64,000 bases of DNA from Trema orientale. Lineage: Eukaryota > Streptophyta > Magnoliopsida > Rosales > Cannabaceae. The stretch spans positions 42,824 to 106,823 of the forward strand of contig JXTC01000360.1 in the NCBI GenBank assembly GCA_002914845.1, read 5' to 3'. The notes below the pieces were generated by a model that worked only from the letters and a program-made list of their open reading frames with translations, did no database searches and was not told where the DNA came from. Below, one piece after another: positions 23,931 through 36,303 of the stretch. The number at the start of each line of letters is the position of its first letter. Within the stretch, counting starts at the first letter, position 1. The translations under genes were made by a program, and so were the position numbers.

Positions 23931-23946
23931 TTGTTAGCTTTTACAA

Positions 23947-24322
23947 TGACAACAAATTATGAAATTGCAAAATTCAATAGGAATAATGACTTGTGTCTTT
24001 GGCCTGCTAAGATGCAAGCCCTACTAGTTCAATAAGGGTCACTTAAGGCCCTAAAGGACATGAGGGCTTTGCTAGCAACTATGCTAGATGAAGAGAAAGA
24101 GGATCGCTTAGAATAGGCACTATTCAGTTGTCTTTGTTAAATGAGGTGCTGCATGAGGTTGCTGACAAGACTACTACTCCTGGGTTATGGCTTAAGCTCG
24201 AGAGTCTATATATGACTAAGTCCTTCACCAATCGGCTATATTTGAAGCAGCGTTTGTACATTCTTCATATATTAATTTGTTGTTATAGTAGAATTTCTTC
24301 ACCATCTCCGATGTGGATGTAG
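23947..24322 (+). pseudogene. Copia gag fragment
   Basis: The plus strand reads MTTNYEIAKFNRNNDLCLW, then AKMQALLVQ, and in a shifted frame (24128-24322) LHEVADKTTTPGLWLKLESL and YMTKSFTNRLYLKQRLY. These are the standard blocks of Ty1/copia gag (the UBN2-type domain). Two stops and a frameshift break it. It runs in the opposite direction to the copia remains at 22548-23930, so it is a separate fragment. Confidence 0.75.
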
Positions 24323-24462
24323 GTCAAAAGCCGAACCATGACAAATCCTTGTGATGTTTGTGATTTTTGTTTGTTTATATTTTGTTGTAAATCCATATAA
24401 TTTAGTGTTTGAGACAACAAGTTAGTAATTTGTGCTTCTGCTGGCACAACCATGATAAGGAC

Positions 24463-25842
24463 TGGTGTGTTGTTAAATAACTAAATTAATTACCTTCCTA
24501 TCTCTATCTAGCAAAGCTTAGGACAATCATAATATTACCTAGTATAGTGATAAGTAAGGGTCGATTCTACGAAGAATTGATCTAACTAAGTTACTACTAA
24601 TCCTAAGGTGAAAGAGGATTGAGAATAAAATAGAACAAAGATGTAAATAAAACTGAAAGGAAAATAAAATAAATAGATTAAAGTTAATTTACCACCATTA
24701 AATAATCATGTTACTTTAATTATCAAATCTCAAACTTAGTTATCTATCAAAGTTACCAATCGCAGGTAATCCACAAACGCACAACTATCCCTTTATTTTC
24801 CTATATTGTGTGCTATCTAAACTAACGCCTTAGACAACTTTTTCCTATCAAATAACCTAAGCAAACGTTCTAGAATTACTGAATATTAGCATTAAGTAAA
24901 GTAAGATAGATTGGTCTAGATTAAAATCCCATAAACATGAAATCCTAACCTAAGTATTTTTATTCACTATAACTAATACCTCTAACGAGCATATTAACTA
25001 ACGGATTAAAACACAACAAACGTCTAATTTAAATCCTAGATATCGAAACATATATATTCATCTAGCTGTACACCTAAACAAATCAAGACATAACTTATAA
25101 AGCAAATAAGTATGGAAGAACAATAGCAACTTGAATAGATAACCAATACTATAGAACTGAAAATCAAACTATAATCATGTTAGAGTTTTGAAATTATCCT
25201 TAACCTAATCTACGGCCTATCCTAGCATGTATAGAAGAATAAAACGAACAAACATCATGCTACTATTCAAAATACAAAGAAAAACTATAAGAACAAGGGA
25301 GAAAGGACGATGATCACAGGTAGGGCTGCCTCCAAGCTCTTCTTCTCTCTCTTTTGGTCTTTAATGTATTTTTGGCAGCTCATAGGTGCTTTTGACTTGT
25401 CCTCAACTGGTCTAGAGAGCCCTATTTATAAGAAAATAAGTCTAGGAAGTATCTAGGTCAAGTCCCATTATAAAATAGTAGTTGTGGGCCATCAAAATAA
25501 CTCAAAGTCGATGAAAATGTGCTTCCAGCGTCACTGAACTCAGGTTCCAGCACCGGGGCATTAAGTTTCTAGAATTATCTTTTTTCTGAGAATTCATGCC
25601 AACGCTGCGGCGCTCAAAGGCTGGCGCCATGACACCAAATCCTTTTTAGCCTGGTCTCATTATCCTCATCCAACTTATTTCATTTTAGCTCGTTCTCGAC
25701 CCGTTTCGACTTCTTTTCATCATTTAAGAACCAAAACACCTATAAATACAAAAATAACACAATTAATCTTATAATCATATAAAAACCAACAAAGTAGTAT
25801 AGGAAAATAAACATTATTTAGGTGTAAAATCAACACCTATCA
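24463..25842 (-). mobile_element. Solo LTR of a Ty3-type family
   Basis: The sequence begins TGGTGTGTTG and ends ACACCTATCA on the plus strand. It has the family's reverse-oriented U5 block near 24540-24580 (GTGATAAGTAAGGGTCGAT) and a GC-rich region near 25530-25640 with GCTGCGGCGCTC. It is related to the LTR at 42806-44069. The flanks AGGAC (24458-24462) and AGGCC (25843-25847) differ by one base and may be a decayed target duplication. No internal region accompanies it. Confidence 0.65.
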
Positions 25843-25983
25843 AGGCCATAGAGATGTCCTCACATACCTTATCCAGAATAAGAAGAGGTTGAAAAAAATC
25901 AGCCGGGGACGTGGTGAGGGACTTATGCTGCTGGCAAAACGAGCAACCAGCTACATGTTGTTGGACTATCTTCCTTAGGCCCC
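25843..25983 (-). pseudogene. Gypsy integrase fragment, zinc-domain end
   Basis: The minus strand reads LRKIVQQHVAGCSFCQQHK, followed by LLILDKVCEDISMAL. This is the CxxC half of the integrase zinc finger and the start of the catalytic core of Ty3/gypsy pol. It continues the reading that is broken at 27676 by the solo LTR. Confidence 0.8.
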
Positions 25984-27675
25984 TGTTATAAATTTTTTAC
26001 ACACAAGCGCACGTATCGAACAAGTAATAAAGTGATGAATAAAGATATCGTTCCCACAGAGAAATTACTATAATTCATTAAGTACTAACCTACACTAGTT
26101 GTCAATTTATCCAAACAATCAAACTAAAAATTCTAAAATTAAAATTTAAACTAAAAGAAAACAAAAAAATAAATAAAATTAAATTAAAGAGCGCAAGTAA
26201 TTTATCAATGAAAAATAAACCTAGGACTACAATTTTCACTCTACATATGCTTAAATTACTAGTTACCCTCTTTGAATTATTATTTAACCTGAATTGCCAA
26301 TTAAGAACCCTAGTATATCTACAAGCCTCTTCCGATAGTCATGCAGAAATATCTCCTCTAATTAATTCACTATATTCCTATGTGAATTAGATTAAGAAAA
26401 GATTCATTAAGATTAAGGTCTTTCAATAATTGCACATGTTATGTAAGTATATTCCTATCCTACACAAACTCATATAAGCATGATCATGTGTTATTCTATC
26501 TAGGTCTAAATCTGAAATTCCTTTTCCAAGTTCATACAAATTACCAATATCAATTTAAGTGGTGATCAAGCACTCAAAAGCATTCAGAGCAAGATAGAAT
26601 AAACAATTCGTAAATTAAATAGCAAAATCAAAGAGGAAACATCATAATTCAAACTACATATAAAGATCCTATTGTAATCCTAGAAAATAAATTTAGTTCA
26701 TAATGAAAATAACAAAACTAAAAATAAAAATTTGTAACATAATGAAAAACTAAAAATAAAAAAAAAAAGATAAACAAACGAAAGTTTCACAGAGTGCAGA
26801 ATGATTGAGAATAATCGCAAGCCTCCTCTTCCAATTTGGCCTCCAATTGCTCTCTCTATTAATCTCTCTCTCTCTCTGGACTATTGTGTTTCTCTCTCTA
26901 GAATGGTGTATTTTTCTCTCTAGAATGGTGTGTTTTTCTCTCTAGTCCCGTAGCCCTTTTATAGCTGATAGGAGTAAATTCACGTTCCCCAAAGGTCTTA
27001 TCTGATTGGTGGAAGATATGTGTCAATTTCCCCTTTTTTCCTCTTCCTTTCTCTTTCCCGTTTCCCACGTTTCCTATTCAGTTTCTGATACTTGGGCAAT
27101 TATCAGATGCAGCGAGTATGCGTGAGCTCGGCACGAATCTCGCATCTAATTGGCGGAAGAGAACTCTGACCTTGACTAAGTGATGTGGCAAAATCTGGTT
27201 GGGGAAAGATCCGGTTGTATGCCCGGCGAGAAGCAGCGAATCAGACACGGCCTCAAACATTATGCGCCAGCCGTCAGCTCACGGGCCCCACATGTTCCCT
27301 TGCTCCAGCCGCTCACTCGCACCTCTCCGCGTGTGAATTGCACGCGCCAATCTGGGCCCTTCGTCTGCTTAATCTGACGGCCTGAAATCATCCAGATTTT
27401 TTATTATTTTCTTTTTTTTTTATTTTAACCTGATTCAAATAAAACTAAATTTAAATAAAAATCTAAATCTAATAAAATCCTAATTCAAATTAAAATAATC
27501 TAAACTAATCAAATTAAATTATAATACCTAAACCTAATAAAATTAAATAAAATAAATCTAAATCAAAATAAAAGAAAACAACTTAAATTACTAAAAATCT
27601 AAATTCAAATTACTCTAGGACACGCATTTTTAATAAATAAAAAGCACAATTAACTCCACTTTCATAGAGTTATCA
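25984..27675 (-). mobile_element. Solo LTR with GCCCC target duplication
   Basis: The 1692-bp LTR runs TGTTATAAATT to AGAGTTATCA on the plus strand (minus orientation). It is flanked by GCCCC at 25979-25983 and 27676-27680. The target is the integrase region of the gypsy element, which resumes on either side. It belongs to the same family as 1-549. Its centre (27100-27380) is much more GC-rich than the rest. Confidence 0.85.
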
Positions 27676-28278
27676 GCCCCCCCAATACCAATCCACAAAA
27701 AACTATTGAAAGGTTTTCAGTATGCCCCTACCACCACATCATTATACTCCCTCAACAATACTGGTATATAAGAAGATGTTGCGGCTAAAACCCTTCGACT
27801 GTTATTCCAAAGTTTCCTGTCCTGCAATGAAAACCCAGGATGACTCTCTGGATCCCAAATTAAATATCCACAAATCTTTGCCAAGAAGGGATTAGCCATC
27901 ACTTGGGCATAGATAGCTTCAAAGTCAAGGAGTTGGGGCATAACAAGAGCAGCTAACGTAGGCTATAATGGCATTCGTGATAATCCATCAGTGGCCTTGT
28001 TTTCTAGCCCGAGCTTGTAATTGAATCTCAAAGTCATACCCCATTAACTTAGTAAGCCACTTTTGGTGTTCTGCCACCACAAGACATTGCTCTAATAAGC
28101 AACGCAAGCTACGCTGGTTGGTGCACACAATAAAGTGCTTCCACAAAAGATAAGGCCGCTATTTTTGTATTGCAAGAACAATGGCCATAAGCTCACCCTC
28201 ATAAACAGATTTGTGGTAGTGTGGGGTAGACAAACTCTAGCTGAAATAAGCTATAGGTCTCCTATTCTGCATGAGAAC
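27676..28278 (-). pseudogene. Gypsy RNase H to integrase fragment
   Basis: The minus strand shows VLMQNRRPIAYFS, then ELMAIVLAIQKWRPYLLW and AEHQKWLTKLMGYDFEIQL across frame changes. These are RNase H blocks. SHPGFSLQD and SSYIPVLLREYNDVVVGAY (27717-27941) are the stretch before the integrase zinc finger. Several stops and frameshifts are present. It adjoins the AGAAC duplication at 28274-28278. Confidence 0.85.
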
Positions 28279-28845
28279 TGTGATATCCCAAATTCCCAAA
28301 AGGCACCTATTCCTCACACAATTAAAGAGTCAATAATAACTTAATTGCACAACATTTTTTTTAAGTGTTGTATTTACATACCATTTTGAGAACTTTTCTT
28401 AACATTTTAATTATTAATACTAATTTTATCTTATAAAAAATTTTGCAGTGAAATGCTCGAGGGAAGCTTATTGATACAAGTTTAAAGTATATTAATTCTA
28501 TTATTCTTTTAGAATTACAATACATTTTTTTAGAAATAAGCAATTATCAAAGTTGACATTAATATTTATAGGTGTGTGTGTATTTTTACCTACTATGATA
28601 CTTTCTAGCATCCTTTTTTTTTTAAACAAAGGTTTGCTTATTATTTGTACTTGAGTATATATTTAGGATTTCAATTTTTTTATGAACTTCTTTTATGTTT
28701 TTCCTTATACAAGTATTTTTTAAAAACAAGATAAGTAAATTATTGTACACATATTTATCACAAGTCCAACTTAGGTTCTCTTGTTTTATTTTTATTACAT
28801 TAAGCTTTTTTTATCATTATTATTTTTATTATTACTATTATTATT

Positions 28846-28878
<33 letters not shown>

Positions 28879-30751
28879 ATTGTCATTTTAAGTGATAAGG
28901 CTGCCACTGACTTAGTAAGGTCGGCAATTGTATTTGATAAGTACAAATTATATAGTGCTTTATTTTGACATTCTCTTTGTACCGCCAGCATATTTTAGTT
29001 CCATCTCTTCTTTTGTATTTCCCTTCTAGTATCCACACATCATTTTAGTTAAGTTAGAAATAATCTCAGTAAACTCTTTTTGAGGGAAAAGTAATCCATT
29101 ATCTCTTATACTAAGTTCATGTACCTTAAAAATTCTACCTTCTTGATTATGGTTTCAGCATGTATATTCTTTTTTTCCACAATTGAATGGTGCTGTGTAT
29201 ATTGATTATTTGGTTTAGAATACTTCTAATATAGATATTATCTAGCTATATGTGTTTGAAAATTTGTAAAGCTATCTATATTTATATGCAGGATTATAAG
29301 AACTTTATCTACTACTTTTAACTGATCCGTATACAAAACTTGATTTCTTAGCCATTTATATATATAATTGCACATGCGGAATATTCTTGTTTGTATTATA
29401 TGGAATTAATTTTATTAAAACTTGCCTAAAAGTTGTGTGATTATTGTTTTTGGAATAATATGTCCACCTAGTTGCTTATTCTTTCTTACTTTAATCTGAG
29501 AACTAGAAACAAGACTAGAGTTCTATATTTGTACTGACCCGATATTTAATAGTATGTAAAGTGGATACTCTTAACACACAAAAACAAATTTATAATCATT
29601 GTCCTAATTTATAATGTATCCTTGTATACATATTTCCTAGATTCATAATATTAATAACTTGTTCTTCTATTTTTGTTACAAGTTAAATTCTTGGTGTTTG
29701 TATTTTCTTGCTTAGAATTATGTACAAGGTATTTAAGCTAGATTTTGAGCACCAATTTTTGTGCAATCACTTACGTACTAATCAGACGGATGTGTTATTG
29801 AAAAATATTAGGAATACGTCACTTGTATCGTAAGCAAAGAGCATTTCACGGATAAAGACTTAGAAAGCTCGGATCTAATGTAAGTAACATCACACCTGTA
29901 CTATAAGAAATTCTCTGTTTTTGTGAATTTGTGAAATCTGCGAATATGTGTACATACGTATCTGTTATTCTGTTATACATGAGACATGAACATGTGGTAT
30001 ATTTATATTACCTGACGAGTATTGGTGAATAGGGTGTGGCGGGCCAGCGCCCAAATAGCTGGTTTCTTCAGGGACATTATTAGGTTCCTTCGAGGACATT
30101 ATTAGGCTCCTTCGGGGACATTATTTAGTTCCTTTGGGAGTACTCTAATAGCGATATGAGGAGGACCTTTATAGTACATAGAGGGGTTTGAGATGTATTT
30201 AGGACTTGAGACCTCCATATGATGGCTTATGATTAGTTATTAGTTATCTAAGTGGCTCAGTATACGATTCACAGTCTTGTCAGACAATACAATATACATA
30301 GAGATCCTAATCATATGAATATCTGATCTCTGATATATGTACATTGCATTTGCATTTGTTACTTACTGAGTGCCATACTCATATGTATTCTTACATTGCA
30401 GATGATACTGTTAAGATATGAGTTTGGTGGTGCAGAGCTGACTTTCTGACCACGGTTTGTTTATATTAGTATTTTGACGTTTTGGTTTCCTAATAGAGAA
30501 TTTTGTACATATTTTAAGTGTGTGTATATTATGTATATTTGTATGAGAAGTCCACTTTGTGAGTGTGTATATATATATACATGAGACTATATATAATTAT
30601 AAGTGGAGTTTTCCTTTTACTTCCAGAAAGCTTAAAAATGTTTTAATTATCCACTATTTTAATTAGTCCAACGTCAAGTAGCATCTCTCGATTTTGCTAG
30701 ACAATCATAAAATTACTCATATGTATGTGTCTGAAATTAGGGGACGGTACA
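28279..30751 (-). mobile_element. Long solo LTR with AGAAC target duplication
   Basis: The 2473-bp unit begins TGTGATATCCC and ends GGGACGGTACA, with AGAAC on both sides (28274-28278, 30752-30756). It lies in the RNase H region of the gypsy element, which resumes exactly across it. The part from about 29870 to 30740 is the reverse complement of the beginning of the LTR at 5870, including the GTTCC-GGAAC array. It has no coding region. Confidence 0.85.
28838..28878 (+). repeat. ATT/GTT microsatellite
   Basis: A run of TTA/ATT trinucleotides passes into about twelve GTT units, inside the long solo LTR. Confidence 0.9.
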
Positions 30752-31600
30752 AGAACAGCCCCTATTCCGTACCAAGAAGCATCGGTTTCCAATTCCAATG
30801 GTTGGCTGATATCATGTAAAGCTAACATCGGAAGAGTGGTCATGGCGTGTTTCAGTCTTTCATATGCTTGTTGTGCCTCTGGTGACCACCTGAAACTATC
30901 TTTCTTGAGTTGATCAGTAAGAGGGTGAGCAAGGTCGCCATAACACGCAATAAACTATCGATAATAGCCTGTGAGACCTAAGAACTCACGTAGTTCCCAC
31001 TAATTATTTGGAATTGGCCACTTAAGCATTGATGAAATCTTGTGCGGGTCGGCCAAAACTCTCTCAACCGATACCACATGCCCGAGATACTCTACTTATT
31101 GTTGGCCAAAAGAACATTTCTTCTGATTGACGAACAGGGAATGATAGGATAAAAGCTGCAACATTATTTGCAAGTGGCATGCATGGTCTTCCAAGGACTT
31201 ATTATACACCAATATGTCTTCGAAGAAGACCAAAACAAATTTGCGTGGGTATGGCTTAAAGAAGTCATTCATAAGAGCTTGGAACGTGATTGGTGCATTA
31301 GTGAGGCCAAAGAGCATTACTAGAAACTATGAGCCAAAGGGCATTACTAGAAACTCATAGTGGCCTTCATGAGTCCAAAAACTCGTCTTAGGCACATCTT
31401 GTGGCTGGACCCGAATCTGGTGGTACTCGGAACACAAATACAGCTTAGAAAACTAGCAAGCACCATGTAATTCATCCAAGAGTTCCTCAATCACAGGAAT
31501 TGAAAATTATCCAAGACTATCTCGCGATTAAGAGCTCAGTAATCCACACAAAATCTCCAACTACCATCCTCTTCTTGACTAGCAGAACCAAGCTTGAGAA
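30752..31600 (-). pseudogene. Gypsy reverse transcriptase and RNase H start
   Basis: The minus strand reads FLVMPFGS and then LFGLTNAPITFQALMNDFF, followed by FVLVFFEDILVYNKS (31096-31317). This is the Ty3 RT core; the usual second acidic pair of the catalytic box is changed to ED. Further on, SPEAQQAYERLKHAM and ETDASWYGIGAVL mark the start of RNase H, cut by the solo LTR. A short tandem duplication near 31315-31360 doubles the FLVM-FG segment. Stops and frame shifts make it non-functional. Confidence 0.85.
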
Positions 31601-32159
31601 AGGGCTAGAGCTAGGCTATTTGATTCTGGAGGCCATCATTTCCCCGACCAACTACTAAATCTCATTTTTTTGGATGCGGAGATATCGATATGGCCGAACA
31701 CTGAATGGAGGAATTCCCTCTCAGAGGGTAATTGCATGATCCTTGTTGCGTATTGGAGTGTACCCTTGTGGTTGCTCAAACACCGCCCCAAATTATTGTA
31801 AGACCTAATCAACCGTAGCTGGTAGAGGAAGGGAGGTGGTCGGATTCGGAACATATCTGATGCAACTCCAGAAGTAAAGCTGATCCTTCATGAAGCATTG
31901 TCCGCCTTATTGCATTAAGGGACACCCTTGACTTAGTAAGACTAGGGTAGGGGACCAACACATCCGCCAACGTAAATTTCATAGTGAGTCGCTATCAATT
32001 CACTTGCATCGTGCCCAAAGCCTCCAACCATTTCATTCCAAGTACACATTAGACCCTCCCAAATCAAGAGGTAAAAGTTCCTCCACCACCTCCAAGGTGG
32101 GAAGAGAAACCGCAAACCCTTTGCAAACACTATTGCTCTTAACAGTAAGCATGTTCTCC

Positions 32160-33200
32160 ATAAAAACCCCATAGTTAGAAGGTGTATTGCACACAGGCAA
32201 ATTGAGTAGCCAAACTAAGTCTTAGGAAATAAAATTATGGGTGATGCCGTAGTCTATTAAGACAATTACCTTATGGTCCCGTATCTTCCCTTTCAACCTT
32301 ATGGTGTGAGGATCAGATAAACCAACCACCGCGTTGATGGAGACTTCAGCAGCCACTCCTAAAGAAATGCCCTCGCCTTGAATGTCATTTGGCTCATCCA
32401 GCTTGGGTTTCTCTTCCTCCACGAGGTCCTAGACCATAAGAACATGGAATTGCTTCTATTTACAGCGGTGACCTACCGTGTATTTCTCATCACAACTGTA
32501 GCAAAGCCCATTTTCTCGACAAGATTGAATCTCTGATTCCGTGAGGCGGTGGAAGGGCTGGTGGAGTTTGGGCGGAATAATAGGGTTGGATTCGGTTTAG
32601 GAAACATAGATAAAGGGAAGATGCGGCCTACTTTCAAGAGCGTCTGTTTGTTTTCCACAAGTTGGGTTGTGTGTTTAAATGATGTTATCTATCCAATAGG
32701 GCCCATGACCAATACTTCGGCTCGGCTAAGATCTCGACCTTCAGCCTATTGAGGAAAATGCTCTAGATCATTTCCTGGGAAACATTCTGCTGAATAGCCG
32801 CCAAGAGCTCAAAGCACTCTAGATATTCCTTCACTGTCGTTTCTTGCTTAATGGCGAGGAATTGTTAGCATGAGGAAAGGTCAATATCGAAGTGAAAATG
32901 GGCTAAAAGCAGCGATTGAAACACGACCCAGCTATGGATCGGCCAATGACGATGCTCTCATTGATACCATGATAAAGTCGGTCCCTCCATGCATATAGCA
33001 ATGGCGTCCAAACGATCAGTATCAGTATCAGTCATGTCATTAATGGAAAAATACCGATTCAGTAAGGAAAATGATACTCTTCTCGAGAGAAGACAGCTTC
33101 TAGACTTCGGCACGGAGGGAATCGAATTCCTGACCAGCGATGCCACGATCTGCCTGGTGTTGGTCCTCCGCTGAGTCTTGTCGGCCCTTCGTTTTACTTC
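32160..33200 (-). pseudogene. Gypsy gag and aspartic protease remains
   Basis: From the primer-binding site leftwards on the minus strand: NRYFSINDMTDTD and ICMEGPTLSWYQ (32958-33146) belong to the gag domain. CYSCDEKYTVGHRC (about 32470-32515) is a zinc-knuckle-like motif. VLIDYGITHNFIS (32222-32260) is the retropepsin site, with tyrosine where the catalytic DSG-type motif normally has serine. Frames are broken between the parts. Confidence 0.8.
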
Positions 33201-33230
33201 AGATTGTCATCGTCATGAACGAAGGAGGTT

Positions 33231-33242
33231 GCTCTGATACCA
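33231..33242 (-). other. Primer-binding site of the gypsy element
   Basis: TGGTATCAGAGC on the minus strand is the classic initiator-methionine tRNA complement used by many plant LTR retrotransposons. It lies three bases inside the LTR end CTATCA. Confidence 0.9.
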
Positions 33243-33245
33243 AAT

Positions 33246-33335
33246 TGATAGAACAAAGTAATTTCAGATATGAAAATACTAGAGAAAAAGAGGAAACTAT
33301 CTATTTTATTGATTGGAAATAAGGAAATACACAGC
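33246..33335 (-). repeat. LTR remnant abutting an LRR pseudogene
   Basis: The minus strand has CAATCAATAAAATAGATAG and ends TTGTTCTATCA. Only about 90 bases remain before receptor-like sequence begins, so the LTR is truncated. The exact joint is not resolved by eye. Confidence 0.55.
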
Positions 33336-33344
33336 CAGGAATTC

Positions 33345-34600
33345 GAGAACATGGTTTTCTCCCAATAGCATATCTATTGAGCCTTTTGAGTCCACAATTT
33401 GCATTGGCTCAGTTTGTGGAAATGGAGGGTAGGATCTTGAGGCATCTCCCCACTATGAAAGTTCAAGCTGAGAACTAAATTGGTAAGGTTGCGACGTTGC
33501 TGTAAGATTCTCATGGTGGAGTTGCTCGAGTTTGAAAGAGAGAAGCGAGAGAGACTATGAAAGTTCTTTCTGGGATTTGGCCTGTGAAATTGTTCCGGGC
33601 TAGATTTATATTCCTCAAAAGTTGAGAATTTGGAAGGTTATCGAGAATAGGCCCACTAAATAGATTGGCGCCTCAATCGAGATAAGCCAAATTAACCATT
33701 GCTGGACAGTTGATTTTTATTGGACACTCCAAGGAATTGTTTCTCACATTTAGCATAGTTAGATTAGGAGAATTGAACGAGGGTGGCGGTATAAGACCGG
33801 AGAAATTGTTTGTATCAGCCACAAAAGACTGTAAATTCCTTAACTGGTGAAAAACATTTGGAATAATTCCTGAAAACCCGTTAGAGTATATGTCAAGAAA
33901 AAGCAAGGCTAGTAAGGTTACCAATTCCTTTGCTTACAGGACCAGACAGATTGTTATCTTGAAGGCTCACGAGTGCGAGTTTTTTACAGGCCAAATATGA
34001 TTTTGGGTGCGCTGCATGTAAGATAGTTGGCGCCAAGATAGAGGTTCTCCAAGGAACTACAGTTACCAAGTCCCGGCAGGATGTTACCAGAGAACAAATT
34101 TTCTTCAAGATTCAGTTCTCCAAGTGAAGAATTCTTATTGCGGATACCAGAACCGTTGAAATAGTTTCCAAGCAAGTCTATAGCCTCTATTGAAGGTAGA
34201 TGTATAGTAGAAGTATATGCCTGAAAATTCGTTAGTACTCAAAGTCTAGGACTCGTAAATTTGGCAAATGAAAAAGTGACAATGGAAGTGAGCTTTTGAG
34301 GAAGTTGTGGGAGAGACAGAGTGTTCTTAGCTGATCCAAATTGCCCAATGAGAGTTTACCTACTTGTCTCTCATTCACAGTCTCCAGCTTCACTACTCTC
34401 CAGGTATCAAATGTAGGATCGGAAGGATCCAACTACATGTGATTCCTGGCCATTTACAGCAACTGAATCAGAATTGGTTTCCCTTTCCCATCCAGGAATG
34501 ACAATTTGGAATCTTGCCATAAATTCTTGCAACTTTGGGAACAAAACTCAATGAAACAGAGGATCACCCGGAAATAATCTTTGAACGTCCATATGAAAGA
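33345..34600 (-). pseudogene. LRR receptor kinase ectodomain pseudogene, PSKR-like
   Basis: On the minus strand, pieces in several frames line up in order with the N-terminal half of phytosulfokine-receptor-like LRR kinases. They are a cap with SCCKWPGITC (about 34440), LRRs with LRTLCLSHNFLKSSLPLSLF (34232-34432), LGELNLEENLFSGNILPGL (33984-34175), and LDIYSNGFSGIIPNVF, NNFSGLIPP and LNVRNNSLECPI (33673-33924). Then come INLARNNFTGQIPE and NLTNLVLSLNFHS (about 33430-33640). At least four frameshifts and several stops break it. The rest of the LRRs, the transmembrane segment and the kinase are missing: similarity ends near 33345, where a retrotransposon LTR remnant begins. The family senses a sulfated peptide at the plasma membrane; this copy cannot. 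Confidence 0.8.
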
Positions 34601-36303
34601 AGCTGATCATAATTAATGAGTCAGAGATGAAATGTGGAGTGAATTAGCAGCCTTAACTAGTCGAGTACCATTTGAAGCACAACTTAAACTAGTTCATTCT
34701 AAATGCATTCCAAGTGAAAAAAAAAAAAAAAAAAAAGAAGAAAAGAAAGGGGGTTTCTATCACTTTTACCTATAAAAAAGATAAAAACTAAAAGCAGGCT
34801 TTTTTTCAAATTTATGTACGGTTTTTATTAAAAAAAATATCATTTTTTAAAAAATATTTAGAAAAATACCATTTTTTAAAATAGTTACTGATTACCAATT
34901 TCTGGAAACTTGTTACTGGTTTCTAGTTAACAATTATATATATAAATACTTTTGGTTATTAGTTACCAATTTCTGGAAATTGGTTACTAAAAAACTAGTT
35001 ATTATTTTAAAAAATGACATTTTCTAAATAGTTTTTAAAAATGGTATTTATCTAATAAAAATCATACTGCACTTTAAAAAAACTTAAACCACTGTATTTT
35101 TCAAATTTTTTTCTAAATTACCGTATAATGTCTAATTTCCTCAAAAAAAAAAAAGATTTGTAATGATTAAAGAGACAAAGTTATAACTTAACATGTGCTG
35201 CAAGTCACTCCTGCTCAAGACAAGACTCTTGCAACTTCACATTCAAGGGTGGAATCGCACTGATGCAAATAAAATTTTGTAGAATTAATGTAAATTGCAG
35301 CTTGAGTTGCTTTAGTCATTTTAGGTTGTTAGTCAATATTTTGCTGCAGAGAAAATATTCCGTTAGAAATTAATCCTATAGGTGAAGAATGTAATGTATT
35401 TCTATTTATACAAAAGTCTAATAATACCAACATAGTCACGTGCTAAGATTATCAGATCAAGTAATTTCTCTAGCGAGCTAACTAGAATTTTTCAGCCGAG
35501 AAAATGTGGCCAAGGGATAATAGGAGGTGGCACCAAGATTTTTGGTTCATTTTGGAAAATGGGAAGAGCCTATGGTCAATTATGATCCAGAATCCATCCT
35601 TTTCACGCTGACTAATGGGTATCCATGAAAAGGATATTTTTTCGACATGAATTATGATTATAAATGGAAGTTATTCGGAAAATGGAAATTGAAATCTCAT
35701 ACAAACAAAATTACAAAAATGTTGTGCCCTTATGATTTGAGAGTGAGAGTATAACAAGCTTCATGCTTGGTGGTATGATAAAATAGACAATGCGAGAAAT
35801 GTACTTCAAACCAACCTAGAAAAGCACCTTACAAAATGATGCCAAAAGCAAAAGGTGATAGCGCAACAAAGCCATATTGATGCAATTCGTCTATATTTTG
35901 CTCCGATACATGCATCTGACCAATTTTATCCTTTCATGGGTGAGGCTTCATGTAGATCCCACCATAAGCCCACCAAATGAATGGATGAGGTTCGTTTGAC
36001 TTTCTGACAATAGCATTACTCATTGCTAATATCAGGTTTTTGAATTCTACCCATAAACAAGTCCTCTTCCTTTCCTTTTTCTTGTTTTACCCTCTTTCAT
36101 GGCTTGGACATCAGCAAAATGGTAAGTTTGGGTTTGGTTAAAGTAGATTAAGTTGGAAAGAATGATTAATAACGTATGTTTTGACTCTATTCAACATCCA
36201 CAAATTCAAATCACAAAAATAATTGGCATACAAAATATTACATGCTGGGTCACATCTTTGAATGTATATTGAACACTACCCGTAGAAAGTATTTGCCAAA
36301 ATA
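34601..36303. other. AT-rich intergenic stretch with a small foldback
   Basis: It includes a 20-base A run (about 34716-34738) and the inverted repeat at 34813-35070. It has no gene I can support. It forms the 3' flank of the aldo-keto reductase gene. Confidence 0.5.
34813..35070. repeat. Small AT-rich foldback (MITE-like)
   Basis: The left arm (GTACGGTTTTTATTAAAA, then ACCAATTTCTGGAAACTTGT) matches the reverse complement of the right arm (AATAAAAATCATACTGCAC preceded by ACCAATTTCTGGAAATTGG). Target duplications were not identified. Confidence 0.55.

Larger units (their letters stand above)
25843..33335 (-). mobile_element. Decayed Ty3/gypsy element broken by solo LTR insertions
   Basis: On the minus strand the parts occur in retrotransposon order: LTR remnant (33246-33335), primer-binding site (33231-33242), gag, protease, RT, RNase H, integrase. 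Two solo LTRs, 28279-30751 (AGAAC duplications) and 25984-27675 (GCCCC duplications), cut into it. Removing them rejoins RNase H and integrase in the right order. The 3' end and 3' LTR are not present; homology stops at about 25843 where another LTR begins. Stops and frameshifts are everywhere. Confidence 0.8.
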
